Below, piece by piece: positions 17,313 through 25,693 of a stretch of 64,000 bases of DNA. Source of the DNA: Pelomonas sp. V22 (GTDB lineage Bacteria; Pseudomonadota; Gammaproteobacteria; Burkholderiales; Burkholderiaceae_C). The notes under the pieces are model-generated. The model made no database searches, was not told the origin of the DNA, and worked only from the letters and a program-made list of their open reading frames with translations. A program made the translations under genes and the position numbers. The stretch covers positions 366,878 to 430,877 of the forward strand of contig NZ_JAGIXS010000003.1 in assembly GCF_030014915.1 (NCBI RefSeq), read 5' to 3'. Within the stretch, counting starts at the first letter, position 1. Every line of letters begins with the position of its first letter.

Positions 17313-18834
17313 ACTCCACCGCCAGCAGCTTGCTGCGCGACCAGGCCTCGGCCTCGCCGCGCAGCAGGTAGTCGGCCCGCGGGTTGGCGGCCAGCCAACC
17401 GGGCTTGGCTTCGATGCGCAGGCGGCGCTCGTGGCGCTGCAGCTTCAGGGCATCCAGCGCGACTGGTGTGCGTGCGTGGCACTGGAGCACGGCCAGGCGC
17501 AGGGCGAGCAACTGCCACAGCAGGCTTTCGTCGGCCTGCAACTGCTCCTGCAGCTTGCGCAGGCCACCGCGTTGGCCGAGGGCCAAGTCGCCGAGGCGGT
17601 GCAGCTGGTTCTGCGAGAAGCCGGCCGCATCCACATGCGAGAGCAGGTAGGCGCTGTGGCGGTGGTGGTCGTGGTGCGAGACCATCATGCCGATCTCGTG
17701 CAGGGCCGCCGCCCACCCGAGCTCGCGCTGCAGTTCGGGCTGGGCCTCGGGCTGCAACTGAGCGTACAGGGCCAGCGCATGGGCCTGCACGCGCTTGGCC
17801 TGCTTGCCGTCCACACCGAAACGCTGCTGCAGCGCGCGCACCGAGTGCTCGCGCAGGTCCAGCGTGGCGCGGGCACCCGGGTTGAGCCGCTCGGCCAGGT
17901 CGAAGACCACGCCCTGCCGCAGCGCGCCCTTGGCCGGCTTCAGCGCCTCGATGCCGAACTGCGTGAGCAAGGTGTAGAGGATGCACAGGCCACCGGCCAC
18001 GACGGCGCGGCGGTCTTCCTTCAGGCCGGGCAGGGCCAGCTTGTCCATGTGGCCGGCGGCCAGGCATTGCTCTATGCACCAGCGCAGCGCCTCGGTCGTG
18101 ACCGTGCCATCGGTGATGCCGCTGCCGGCCAGCAGCTGCGACACCGCGCCTACCGTGCCGGAGGAACCCAGCGCCTCGGCCCAGGCCGGCTTGCTGTGCT
18201 GCCGCGAGAACTGCTTGAAGGCTTCTTCGAGCTCAGCACCGGCGGCGATCTGCGCCGCGCGGAAGGCTTCGGCCGTGAAGGCGCCGGTGGGGAAGAAGCG
18301 CATCGACAGGCTGACGCTGCCGATCTGGAAGCTCTCGGCCTTCAGCGGCTTGCGGCCCCGGCCGAGGATCATCTCGGTCGAGCGGCCGCCGATGTCGATC
18401 ACCAGCCGCGTTGCCTCAGAGGGCTGCAAGCGCGCCACGCCGGCAAAGATCAGGCGCGCTTCCTCGCGGCCCGAGATCACCTCGATGGGAAACCCGAGCG
18501 CCTGCTCGGCACGTGCCAGGAAGGCGTCGCGGTTGCGCGCCTCGCGCAGCGTCTGCGTGGCCACAGCACGCACGCATTCGGGCGCGAAGCCCTGCAGCGC
18601 GGCGGCGAAGCGAGCCAGGCAGGCCAGGCCGCGCTGCATCGCTTCTTCGCTCAACTGGCCCTCGGCGTCGAGGCCGCCGCCGAGGCGCACGGTTTCCTTC
18701 AGGTATTGCTGGCGCTTGTACTGGCCGCCTTCCAGCCGGGCGATCTCCAGGCGGAAGCTGTTGGAGCCCATGTCGATGGCGGCCAGGACCTGGGATGTGC
18801 GCTGGGAGTTGCGGTGGGCGACGGCAAGATTCAT
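17299..18834 (-). CDS. ppx: Exopolyphosphatase (Ppx/GppA family)
   Basis: A 511-residue Ppx/GppA phosphatase of the ASKHA fold, releasing phosphate from polyphosphate chains. Seen: phosphate-1 loop AAIDMGSNSFRLEIARL at the N-terminus, ETVRLGGGLD, the second loop VIDIGGRSTEMILG, and the C-terminal HD-like region (ALHEIGMMVSHHDHHRHSAYL). ATG 18834 (MNLAVAHRN) is chosen because the in-frame extension upstream is arginine-rich and overlaps the divergent gene. The length fits Ppx better than the shorter two-domain forms. Confidence 0.94.
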   Translation of the reverse strand: MNLAVAHRNSQRTSQVLAAIDMGSNSFRLEIARLEGGQYKRQQYLKETVRLGGGLDAEGQLSEEAMQRGLACLARFAAALQGFAPECVRAVATQTLREARNRDAFLARAEQALGFPIEVISGREEARLIFAGVARLQPSEATRLVIDIGGRSTEMILGRGRKPLKAESFQIGSVSLSMRFFPTGAFTAEAFRAAQIAAGAELEEAFKQFSRQHSKPAWAEALGSSGTVGAVSQLLAGSGITDGTVTTEALRWCIEQCLAAGHMDKLALPGLKEDRRAVVAGGLCILYTLLTQFGIEALKPAKGALRQGVVFDLAERLNPGARATLDLREHSVRALQQRFGVDGKQAKRVQAHALALYAQLQPEAQPELQRELGWAAALHEIGMMVSHHDHHRHSAYLLSHVDAAGFSQNQLHRLGDLALGQRGGLRKLQEQLQADESLLWQLLALRLAVLQCHARTPVALDALKLQRHERRLRIEAKPGWLAANPRADYLLRGEAEAWSRSKLLAVEFKTE

Positions 18835-18917
18835 GGGGCGCGATTGTCGCGGCATTCGATGACGATGCATCCGGGCCGCGTCCCTAGAATCCGCAGGCCT
18901 TGTAGCCAGGAGTTCAC

Positions 18918-19775
18918 GTGTCCGCATCCGATGTGCAGAACCCGAGCCGGCGCGACTTCGTTGTCCGCGCCACCGTGGGCAGCGGTTTCGCCGCCGCCGT
19001 GTTGCCGGTGACGGCCGAAACCATCAAGACCGAGGCCAGCGATCTGCTGGTCGGCGAGGTGATGATCCCGGTCGGCAGTTTCCAGATGCCGGCCTACCGC
19101 GCGGCGCCGGCCAGGGCGCAGGGCAGGCTGCCGGTGGTGCTGGTGGTCAGTGAGATCTTCGGCGTGCACGAGCACATTGCCGATGTGGCGCGGCGCTTTG
19201 CCAAGCAGGGCTATCTGGCCATCGCGCCCGAGCTCTTTGTGCGGCAGGGCGATGCCGGCGACTACGGCGAGATCGCCAAGCTGATCGCCGAGGTGGTGTC
19301 CAAGGTGCCCGACGCCCAGGTGCTTGGCGACCTCGATGCCTGCCTGGCCTGGGCCGGTGCAAACGGAGGTGACCTGGACCGTTTGGCCATCACCGGCTTC
19401 TGCTGGGGCGGTCGCATCAGCTGGCTCTATGCCGCGCATCAGGCCAAGCTGAAGGCGGCCGTGGCCTGGTACGGCAAGCTGCAGGGCGAGCGCCACAGCA
19501 TCTATCCGCGCCATCCGCTGGACCTCACGGGCGAACTGAAGGTGCCGGTGCTGGGCCTTTACGGCGGCGCGGACACCGGCATTCCGAACGAGGACGTGGC
19601 CCGCATGCGCGAGGCCCTGAAGGCCGGCAATGGGGCGGCACGCGGCAGCGAGATCGTGCTTTACCCGGACACGCCCCATGCCTTCCATGCCGACTACCGG
19701 CCCAGCTACCGAGAGAAGGAAGCGCGTGATGGCTGGGCGCGCTGCCTGGCCTGGTTCAAGTCGCATGGCGTCTGA
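18918..19775 (+). CDS. Tat-exported dienelactone hydrolase family protein
   Basis: A 285-residue alpha/beta hydrolase with a GTG start at 18918 (CAGGAG a short distance upstream). The N-terminus carries a twin-arginine signal (PSRRDFVVRATVGSGFAAAV), so it is probably exported folded to the periplasm. The dienelactone-hydrolase triad is present: nucleophile Cys in GFCWGG, Asp in the GGADTGIPNED segment, His in TPHAFHADYR. True dienelactone hydrolase acts in chloroaromatic degradation; no such pathway lies nearby, so the substrate is unknown. A terminator follows. Confidence 0.88.
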   Translation: MSASDVQNPSRRDFVVRATVGSGFAAAVLPVTAETIKTEASDLLVGEVMIPVGSFQMPAYRAAPARAQGRLPVVLVVSEIFGVHEHIADVARRFAKQGYLAIAPELFVRQGDAGDYGEIAKLIAEVVSKVPDAQVLGDLDACLAWAGANGGDLDRLAITGFCWGGRISWLYAAHQAKLKAAVAWYGKLQGERHSIYPRHPLDLTGELKVPVLGLYGGADTGIPNEDVARMREALKAGNGAARGSEIVLYPDTPHAFHADYRPSYREKEARDGWARCLAWFKSHGV

Positions 19776-19809
19776 TGAGGCCTTGACAGCTCTGAGACAA
19801 TGCTCAACC

Positions 19810-19840
19810 AGCGCACCCCTCCCGGTGCGCTTTGATTTTC
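19810..19840 (+). terminator. Rho-independent terminator after the dienelactone hydrolase gene
   Basis: Eight-base-pair stem AGCGCACC (19810-19817) / GGTGCGCT (19824-19831) with a 6-base loop, followed by TTGATTTTC. It lies 38 bases before the ZIP start, so it could also act within the leader of that gene. Confidence 0.7.
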
Positions 19841-19877
19841 TGCATACCCGCCGGCGTGCCCTGATTCTTCATCGCCC

Positions 19878-20654
19878 ATGACCCTGCTCTACATCCTGCT
19901 CGCGACTCTGATCGGCGGCCTGCTGTCGGTCCTGATCGCGGCCAGCCTGACCGTGAGCCTGCTGGGCCGGGTGGTCAAGCACCTGGTCAGCCTGTCCACC
20001 GGCGTGCTGCTCGGCACGGCGCTCCTGCAGGTGCTGCCCGAGGCCTTCGAGCGCGATGCACGGCCGCAGGCGCTGTTCATCACGCTGCTCGGCGGCCTGC
20101 TGTTCTTCTTCCTGCTGGAAAAGGCCGAGCTGTACCGCCACACCCACCATCACGAGGGCGACGGCCACCATCACCACCATCATTTCGATGCCGAGCAGGC
20201 CGGCCGCGGCGGGTTCTCGGTGCTGGTGGGCGACAGCATCCACAACTTCTGCGACGGCGTGATCATCGCGGCCGCCTTCCTGGCCGATCACCACCTGGGC
20301 CTGGCCACGGCCGTGGCCATCATTGCCCACGAGATTCCGCAGGAGGTGGGCGACTACATCGTGCTCCTGAACGCCGGCTTCTCGCGCAGCAAGGCCTTGC
20401 TCTACAACGCGGTGTCAGGTCTTGCCGCCGTGGCCGGTGGCTTGCTCGGCTACTTCGTCGTCGGGCCCTGGCAGGAGCTTTTCCCCTTCCTGCTGGTGGC
20501 GGCCTCGAGCAGCTTCATCTACGTGGCCGTGGCCGACCTGATCCCGCAGCTGCAGCGTCGCCTGCCCTGGCGCGAGACGCTGGCCCAACTGGGCTGGCTG
20601 GGTGCCGGCCTGGCCTTGGTGACGGTGGTGGTGAGCTTCTCCGGCCACCACTGA
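19878..20654 (+). CDS. ZIP-family divalent metal (zinc) transporter
   Basis: A 258-residue inner-membrane protein with about eight helices. A histidine-rich cytoplasmic loop (HTHHHEGDGHHHHHH) lies between helices 3 and 4. The ZIP metal-path motifs are present: DSIHNFCDGVIIAAAF in helix 4 and HEIPQEVGDYIVLLNAG in helix 5. ZIP proteins carry zinc or other divalent cations toward the cytoplasm. Promoter not resolved; a terminator-like hairpin sits just ahead of it. It ends convergently with the universal stress gene. Confidence 0.92.
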   Translation: MTLLYILLATLIGGLLSVLIAASLTVSLLGRVVKHLVSLSTGVLLGTALLQVLPEAFERDARPQALFITLLGGLLFFFLLEKAELYRHTHHHEGDGHHHHHHFDAEQAGRGGFSVLVGDSIHNFCDGVIIAAAFLADHHLGLATAVAIIAHEIPQEVGDYIVLLNAGFSRSKALLYNAVSGLAAVAGGLLGYFVVGPWQELFPFLLVAASSSFIYVAVADLIPQLQRRLPWRETLAQLGWLGAGLALVTVVVSFSGHH

Positions 20655-20685
20655 ATCACCGCTGAATCGTCACTGCGCCGCTGCG

Positions 20686-21120
20686 CTAGCGGACGATCAG
20701 CACCGGCGTCTTGCAGTGCGTCAGCACCTTCTGGGTCTCGCTGCCGAGCAACAGGGCCTGGACACCGCGCCGGCCGTGCGAGGCCATCACCAGCAGGTCG
20801 ACCTTGCTGTCGGCCGCATGCTCGATGATGGCTTCCCAAGGATGCAGGGCCTCGACCGTGTGGCCCTCGCAGGGCACGCTGGCCGCCTCGGCGGCGGCCA
20901 TCACCGCCTTCACCCGCGCGCTGGCGATGCGCTCCTGCGCGTCGAAAAATTCCTGCGGCGGCGTGGGCTGCATCTCCGACACCGCGCTGTAGGGGAAGGG
21001 CTCCTTGACGCTGATCGTGTACAGCATGGCGCCATGGGTCTTGGCCATGGCGATGGCCGTGTCTACGGCTTTGCTGGTGATGTCAGACCCGTCGGTGGGA
21101 ACCAGGATGCGCTTGAACAT
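20686..21120 (-). CDS. Universal stress protein (UspA family)
   Basis: A 144-residue single-domain Usp protein: N-terminal strand MFKRILVPTDGSDITSKAV and the C-terminal nucleotide-binding motif MASHGRRGVQALLLGSETQKVL, of the G-2x-G-9x-G(S/T) type, so an ATP-binding Usp is likely. ATG 21120 has GGAGG at about 8 bases. It is alone on its strand, 92 bases below the sulfurtransferase gene. Confidence 0.93.
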   Translation of the reverse strand: MFKRILVPTDGSDITSKAVDTAIAMAKTHGAMLYTISVKEPFPYSAVSEMQPTPPQEFFDAQERIASARVKAVMAAAEAASVPCEGHTVEALHPWEAIIEHAADSKVDLLVMASHGRRGVQALLLGSETQKVLTHCKTPVLIVR

Positions 21121-21212
21121 GGCGGACCTCCTTGCTGGTGTGCTTGACCCAGTGTGGCGCTCGCGCGCCGGGTCCATCTTGCGCCATGTCAAGCAGGCTT
21201 GCCAGCCCTTGG

Positions 21213-22064
21213 CTAACCTTTCGCGATAGGTCGTGCCGGATCGGAAGACCACTCACTCCACGAGCCGGCATACAGCGCAGAGCCGGCAAGGCCGGCATGT
21301 TCCATGGCGAGCAGGTTGTGGCAGGCGGTGACGCCGGAGCCACATTGGTGGACCACGTTCTCGGGTGCGTGCGGCGGCAGCAAGGCGGCGAAGGCGGCGC
21401 GCAGTTCGGCGGCCGGCTTGAAGCGGCCATCAGCGCCCAGGTTGTCCTTGAAGAAGCGGTTGCTGGCGCCGGGGATGTGGCCGGCCTGCTTGTCGAGGGG
21501 CTCCACTTCGCCCCGGAAGCGCTCGGCCGCGCGAGCATCGATCAGGCGCAGGGTGCCAAGTCGTGCCTGCAGCGCATCGGCGGCTATCAGCGGGCTGAGC
21601 GAGGCACCCGGAATGAAGTCGCCGGCCTGCGGTGTGGGCGGCTCGTGGCTGCTCAAGGGGCCGCCGGCTGCCGTCCAGGCGGCGACGCCGCCATCAAGCA
21701 CGGCCACGGCCTCGTGGCCCAGCCAGCGCAGCATCCACCAGAGGTGGGCGGCGTAGGGGCCGCCCTGGCGGTCATAAGCGACGACCTGGGTCTCGCGGCG
21801 CAGGCCAAGCAGGCGCATGCGGGCGGCAAAGGCATCGCGCTCGGGCAGCGGATGACGGCCGTTGCTGCCCGTCATGGGGCCGCAGGTGTCGCGGTCCAGG
21901 TGCAGGTAGTGGGCGCCGGGCAGGTGCTGCTCGCGCCAGGCGCGTTCGCCGGCCGTGGTGTCGGCCAGGTCGAAGCTGCAGTCGATCAGCAGCAGGGCCT
22001 GGTGCTGCTTCTCCAGGGCTAGCAGCTCGGTGGCGGAAATCAGGGTGCGGTAGGTCATGCTCAT
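21213..22064 (-). CDS. sseA: Thiosulfate/3-mercaptopyruvate sulfurtransferase (tandem rhodanese)
   Basis: A 283-residue two-domain rhodanese. The inactive N-terminal domain spans about 1-145 and the active domain about 160-283, with the catalytic loop CGSGVTACHN (C241). The CGSGVT loop is that of 3-mercaptopyruvate sulfurtransferases rather than the CRKGVT of thiosulfate rhodaneses. It transfers sulfane sulfur to cyanide or thiols. The ATG overlaps the stop of the upstream EamA gene (TGATG); a second in-frame ATG follows at 22058. Confidence 0.9.
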   Translation of the reverse strand: MSMTYRTLISATELLALEKQHQALLLIDCSFDLADTTAGERAWREQHLPGAHYLHLDRDTCGPMTGSNGRHPLPERDAFAARMRLLGLRRETQVVAYDRQGGPYAAHLWWMLRWLGHEAVAVLDGGVAAWTAAGGPLSSHEPPTPQAGDFIPGASLSPLIAADALQARLGTLRLIDARAAERFRGEVEPLDKQAGHIPGASNRFFKDNLGADGRFKPAAELRAAFAALLPPHAPENVVHQCGSGVTACHNLLAMEHAGLAGSALYAGSWSEWSSDPARPIAKG

Positions 22065-22975
22065 CAGGATTCGCTCACGGCATGGGGAGAGGGTTCGACG
22101 CGGCTGCGCAGCAAGGTGGCGGCCAGGCCCGCGCCAATGATCAGGGCGATGCCGGCGAGGGCGCTCCAGCTCATCCTGTCCTGGAACAGCCAGGCACCGT
22201 AGAGGCTGGAGAACACGATGCCCAGGTACTGCAGGCTGGCATTCACGAGGGTGCGACCCCGGCCATAAGCGCGGGTCATCATCAGCTGGGCGATGGTGGC
22301 GAGCAGGCCGACGGCGAGCAGCAGGGCGATGCCGCGCGTGTCATGGCCGTGGAATTCGGTGTGGCGGCTGAAGTGCAGCACGGCCGTGGTCAATGCTCCG
22401 GCGGCCGCTCCACCCAGCGAGAAGTAGAAGACGATGCGGTACTCGGGCTCGCCGGCCCGCCCAAGCGCCGTCACCTGCAGGTAGGCGAGGGCGGACAGCA
22501 TGCCCGACAGCAGGCCCGCGAGGCCATGCCAGGCCTGCTGCTGATCGATGGTCGGCCGCAGCACCAGAGCCACGCCGACAAAGCCCAGCAGCACCGCTGC
22601 GACCAGTCGGGAGTCGACCTTGGCCGTCCCGAGCATCACGGCACCGCCGATCAGGAACAGGGCCATCCAGACCGAGGACATGTAGTTCAAGGTCATGGCC
22701 GTTGCCAGCGGCAACTGGCTGATCGAATAGAACCACAGTGACAGTGCGCAGACGCCCGAAAGGCTGCGCCAGAAATGCATGGCCGGCACGCTGGTTCGCA
22801 GGGACAGGCCGTGGAAACGCGCCATCAGGCCGATCATCGCGACGCCGACCAGGCCGCGGTACATCACGATCTCGCCGGCGTCGTACTGGCTGGACGCCAG
22901 CTTCACGCACACGCCCATGGTGGCGAACAGAAACGTGGCGGCGATCATCAGGGCGGAGGCGGGCATGGCCGCCAT
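22064..22975 (-). CDS. EamA/DMT-family transporter
   Basis: A 303-residue membrane protein with ten predicted helices in two EamA repeats (first from ALMIAATFLFATMGVCVKLA, second from GLAGLLSGMLSALAYLQVTALG). Substrate unknown. It is coupled to the sulfurtransferase gene that follows, with a one-base overlap, which hints at a sulfur compound but does not show it. Two tandem terminators separate it from the Rieske gene upstream, so it should have its own promoter in a short interval. Confidence 0.87.
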   Translation of the reverse strand: MAAMPASALMIAATFLFATMGVCVKLASSQYDAGEIVMYRGLVGVAMIGLMARFHGLSLRTSVPAMHFWRSLSGVCALSLWFYSISQLPLATAMTLNYMSSVWMALFLIGGAVMLGTAKVDSRLVAAVLLGFVGVALVLRPTIDQQQAWHGLAGLLSGMLSALAYLQVTALGRAGEPEYRIVFYFSLGGAAAGALTTAVLHFSRHTEFHGHDTRGIALLLAVGLLATIAQLMMTRAYGRGRTLVNASLQYLGIVFSSLYGAWLFQDRMSWSALAGIALIIGAGLAATLLRSRVEPSPHAVSES

Positions 22976-22995
22976 TCTGCCCGGCGAGCAGGCAA

Positions 22996-23020
22996 GAAAA
23001 GGCCGCTCTCGCGGCGGTCT
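22996..23020 (-). terminator. Second of two tandem terminators
   Basis: Minus-strand hairpin GCCGC / GCGGC with a 4-base loop, followed on the minus strand by CTTTTC. It lies directly after a stronger terminator and shares the word AAAAGGCCGC with it. Confidence 0.6.
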
Positions 23021-23028
23021 TTCGCTAA

Positions 23029-23051
23029 AAGGCCGCCTCGCGGGCGGCCTT
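23029..23051 (-). terminator. Rho-independent terminator of the Rieske oxygenase gene
   Basis: Nine-base-pair stem AAGGCCGCC / GGCGGCCTT, 5-base loop, followed on the minus strand by TTTTAGCG. It begins 6 bases past the Rieske stop codon. Confidence 0.8.
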
Positions 23052-23056
23052 GCCGT

Positions 23057-24169
23057 TCAAGGGGCGATCTGCATGAGATTGCGGTACCACTCATGGAAGT
23101 GCTGCATGCCGTCTTCCATCGGGCTCTGGTAGGGGCCGACCTCGTTGTCGCCGCGCTCCATCAGGGCTTTGCGGCCGGCGTCCATGCGCAGGGCGATCTC
23201 GTCGTCTTCCACGCAGGTTTCCATGTAAGCCGCCTGGTGGGCCTCGACGAACTCGCGCTCGAAGGCGGCGATTTCCTCGGGGTAGTAGAACTCGACGATG
23301 TTGGTGGTCTTCTGCGGGCCCTTGGGGAACAGCGTGGACACCACCAGCACATGCGGATACCACTCCACCATGATGTGCGGGTAGTAGGTCAGCCAGATCG
23401 CGCCCTGCTTGGGCGCCTCGCCGCCCCGGAAGGCCAGCACCTGCTGGTGCCACTTCTTGTAGACCTCCGAGCCTGGCCGCTCCAGTTCCTTGTGGATGCC
23501 CACGGTCTGTACCGAGTGGTGGCGACCGAACTCCCAGCTGAGGTCCTCGCAGGTGACGAAGTTGCCGAGGCCGGGGTGGAAGGGGCCGACGTGGTAATCC
23601 TCCAGATAGACCTCGATGAAGGTCTTCCAGTTGTAGTCGCACTCGTGCACCTGGACCTTGTCCAGCACATAGCCCGTGAAGTCGAGTTCGGCGGTCGGTC
23701 CCATGCCGGCCAGGTGGGCGGCCACGTCATGGCCGTTGTCCTCGAACAGCAGGCCGTTCCATTCGCGCAGCTTGTAGCGGTTCAGGTTCAGGCAGGGGTC
23801 TTGCTCGAAATGCGGCGCGCCGACCAGTTCGCCCTTCAGGTCGTAGGTCCAGCGATGCAACGGGCAGACGATGTTGCTGCGCGTGTTGCCCCGGCCCTTC
23901 AGCATCACGGCCTGGCGGTGGCGGCAGACGTTGGAGATCAGCTCGATACCCTGCGGCGTGCGTACCAGGCTGCGGCCCTCGCCCTCCTGAGGCAGGGCGT
24001 AGTAGTCGCCAACTTCGGGCACGGCGAGTGCGTGCCCGAGGTAGCGTGGCCCAGGTTGGAACAGCAGAGCCTGTTCCTTGCGGAACAGGGCCTCATCGAA
24101 ATACGAGGTGACTGGCAGCTGGGTTTTGCTGCGCTCAAGCGCCGAGACAGGGGTGCTCAGGTCGGACAT
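23057..24169 (-). CDS. Rieske [2Fe-2S] oxygenase, ring-hydroxylating alpha-subunit type
   Basis: A 370-residue non-haem iron oxygenase. The Rieske cluster ligands are C82/H84 (CRH) and C102/H105 (CPLH). The mononuclear-iron region follows as NWKTFIEVYLEDYHVGPFHPG, with H193 and H198 as likely ligands. No beta subunit, ferredoxin or reductase gene lies nearby, so its electron donor is elsewhere. Substrate unknown. The gene stands next to xseB-ispA-dxs in related genomes too, as I recall. ATG 24169 (MSDLSTPVSALER) is preferred; an in-frame extension of 119 codons is just open reading frame across the leader. The leader holds a terminator-like hairpin. Confidence 0.88.
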   Translation of the reverse strand: MSDLSTPVSALERSKTQLPVTSYFDEALFRKEQALLFQPGPRYLGHALAVPEVGDYYALPQEGEGRSLVRTPQGIELISNVCRHRQAVMLKGRGNTRSNIVCPLHRWTYDLKGELVGAPHFEQDPCLNLNRYKLREWNGLLFEDNGHDVAAHLAGMGPTAELDFTGYVLDKVQVHECDYNWKTFIEVYLEDYHVGPFHPGLGNFVTCEDLSWEFGRHHSVQTVGIHKELERPGSEVYKKWHQQVLAFRGGEAPKQGAIWLTYYPHIMVEWYPHVLVVSTLFPKGPQKTTNIVEFYYPEEIAAFEREFVEAHQAAYMETCVEDDEIALRMDAGRKALMERGDNEVGPYQSPMEDGMQHFHEWYRNLMQIAP

Positions 24170-24265
24170 GATCCAAAGGGGTCTCCAAGAAACCAATGTC
24201 AACCCCCCGGCACGGTCGCTGCGAAAGCCGCGCTGCACCGGGTTTGTGAAGAAGAGAAGAAGGGC

Positions 24266-24345
24266 AAAAAAGCCCGACACATGCCGGGCCTGAACGCTTC
24301 CTGGCTTGGCCGAACTGCGGTGGGCCAGCATCAGGGATTGCGCGA
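24266..24345 (-). ncRNA. Candidate small RNA or attenuated leader upstream of the Rieske gene
   Basis: A minus-strand -10 box TACAAT at 24358-24353 would start an RNA near 24345. It would end about 80 bases later at an intrinsic terminator: stem GCCCG (24289-24285) / CGGGC (24276-24272) followed by six T. No recognisable family (not SRP RNA, not a known riboswitch by eye). The -35 region is poor. It may be a free sRNA or a terminated leader controlling the Rieske gene. Confidence 0.35.
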
Positions 24346-24471
24346 GGGCGGGATTGTACCCAAGGGGCCGCCGGGCGGGGCGCGGCTGCACCGACATGGG
24401 CGGCGATGTCAACTGTTGCTTCCTGAAACCATCCCCCATTGGGCGGCCAGGGAATGGTGTGTGACGCTGAC

Positions 24472-24477
24472 TACAAT
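24472..24477 (+). promoter_or_regulatory. Probable -10 box of xseB-ispA-dxs
   Basis: TACAAT 20 bases before the xseB ATG, giving a predicted start of transcription about 14 bases ahead of the gene. No good -35 hexamer is visible at 16-18 bases. Confidence 0.45.
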
Positions 24478-24497
24478 GCGCCGTTTCGCGTATTGAA

Positions 24498-24767
24498 ATG
24501 AGCAAAGCTGCCGATTCCTCCGCCAAATCCGCGTCGTCCGTGCGCGGCCAAGCCCTGCCTGCCCCGGCCAGCTACGAGCTGGCCCTGGCCGAGCTGGAGC
24601 AGTTGGTGGCGGCCATGGAAGGCGGGCAACTGCCCCTGGATCAATTGCTGGACAACTACAGGCGCGGCGCCGAGTTGCTGGGCTTTTGCCGGGAGCGCCT
24701 GGTGGCGGTCGAGCAGCAGGTCAAGCTGCTGGATGCAGGCGAGCTGAAGCTCTGGGAGGATTCTTGA
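24498..24767 (+). CDS. xseB: Exodeoxyribonuclease VII small subunit
   Basis: An 89-residue protein with the XseB helical hairpin: [19 protein letters not shown] then [20 protein letters not shown] and the closing [11 protein letters not shown]. XseB binds the XseA catalytic subunit to degrade single-stranded DNA; xseA is not in the window. First gene of the xseB-ispA-dxs cluster, which is widespread in proteobacteria; the ispA start lies two bases after its stop. Confidence 0.94.
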   Translation: MSKAADSSAKSASSVRGQALPAPASYELALAELEQLVAAMEGGQLPLDQLLDNYRRGAELLGFCRERLVAVEQQVKLLDAGELKLWEDS

Positions 24768-24769
24768 TA

Positions 24770-25657
24770 GTGGACGCCGCAAGATTTGATGCCTGGGCCG
24801 AGGGAGCCCTGGACCGGGTGGAGACGGCGCTGGGGCGCTGGGTGCCCGAGGACTCGCCAGCCGGCCTGGGCGAAGCCATGCGCTATGCGGTACTGGGCGG
24901 TGGCAAGCGTTTGCGCCCGCTGCTGGTGCTGGCGGCCTGCGAGGCCACGGGCGGCTGCAATGAAGCTGCACTGCGTGCCGCCTGCTCGGTGGAGCTGATC
25001 CACGCCTACTCGCTGGTGCACGACGACATGCCTTGCATGGATGACGACGTGATGCGCCGCGGCAAGCCCACGGTGCATGTGGCCTTCGGCGAAGCCCAGG
25101 CCATGCTGGCCGGCGACGCGATGCAGGCCCTGGCCTTTGAGGTGCTGACGCCTGAAGAGGGCGTGGAGCCGGCCCTGCAGGCGCGGCTGTGCGCCTTGCT
25201 GGCCCGCTCGGCCGGCCATGCCGGCATGGCCGGCGGCCAAGCCATCGACCTCGCCAGCGTCGGTCAGCAACTTGACGAAGCGGCGCTCTGCGATATGCAC
25301 AGGCGCAAGACCGGCGTACTCTTGCAGGCCAGCGTGCTGATGGGTGCGGCTTGCGGCGAGGTGGACGAGCGAGGCTGGAATGCCTTGGCCGACTACGGCG
25401 CGGCCATCGGCCTCGCCTTCCAGGTGGTGGACGATATTCTGGACGTCACCCAGGCCTCCGAGGTGCTGGGCAAGACGGCAGGCAAGGATCAGGATGCGAA
25501 CAAGCCGACCTATGTGAGCGTGCTGGGCCTGGAGCCGGCACGCCGCTATGCGCAGGCGCTGCGCCAGCAGGCCCAAGCGGCCCTGTCGGCCAGCGGCCTG
25601 GCCGACACGAGCCGGCTGGCGCAACTCGCTGACAAGGTCGTTGAGCGCGATAGCTGA
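24770..25657 (+). CDS. ispA: Farnesyl diphosphate synthase (polyprenyl synthetase family)
   Basis: A 295-residue all-helical prenyltransferase that condenses IPP with DMAPP/GPP. The first Asp-rich motif is DDMPCMDDD and the second is DDILDV; GGGKRLRPLLVL (IPP binding) and GKTAGKDQDANKPTYVS are intact. The start is GTG 24770 with GGGAGG ten bases ahead; a TTG at 24764 would overlap xseB but sits too close to that site. It works upstream of quinone, undecaprenyl and possible carotenoid synthesis. Confidence 0.93.
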   Translation: MDAARFDAWAEGALDRVETALGRWVPEDSPAGLGEAMRYAVLGGGKRLRPLLVLAACEATGGCNEAALRAACSVELIHAYSLVHDDMPCMDDDVMRRGKPTVHVAFGEAQAMLAGDAMQALAFEVLTPEEGVEPALQARLCALLARSAGHAGMAGGQAIDLASVGQQLDEAALCDMHRRKTGVLLQASVLMGAACGEVDERGWNALADYGAAIGLAFQVVDDILDVTQASEVLGKTAGKDQDANKPTYVSVLGLEPARRYAQALRQQAQAALSASGLADTSRLAQLADKVVERDS

Positions 25658-25693
25658 CCCCTTGGGGTTGGCCGTGACATAACTAGGATCGCC

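Larger units (their letters stand above)
24170..24497. other. Intergenic region between Rieske gene and xseB
   Basis: Divergent 328-base spacer. It holds the xseB -10 box at the right end, a minus-strand TACAAT box in the middle (24353-24358), and a minus-strand terminator-like hairpin (24266-24289) about 100 bases ahead of the Rieske start codon. No convincing protein-coding sequence is seen. Confidence 0.6.

Noticed and set aside
20128..20190. Histidine-rich segment of the ZIP gene as a low-complexity artefact or frameshift
   Set aside because: Histidine-rich cytoplasmic loops between helices 3 and 4 are normal in ZIP transporters and the frame is intact.
24266..24345. SRP (4.5S) RNA gene
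   Set aside because: Size and an AGGAAGC word invited the idea, but the conserved tetraloop and asymmetric loop of SRP RNA are not there.
24170..24526. N-terminal extension of the Rieske protein by 119 codons
   Set aside because: The stretch crosses a terminator hairpin, a promoter box and the xseB start; family members begin near ATG 24169.
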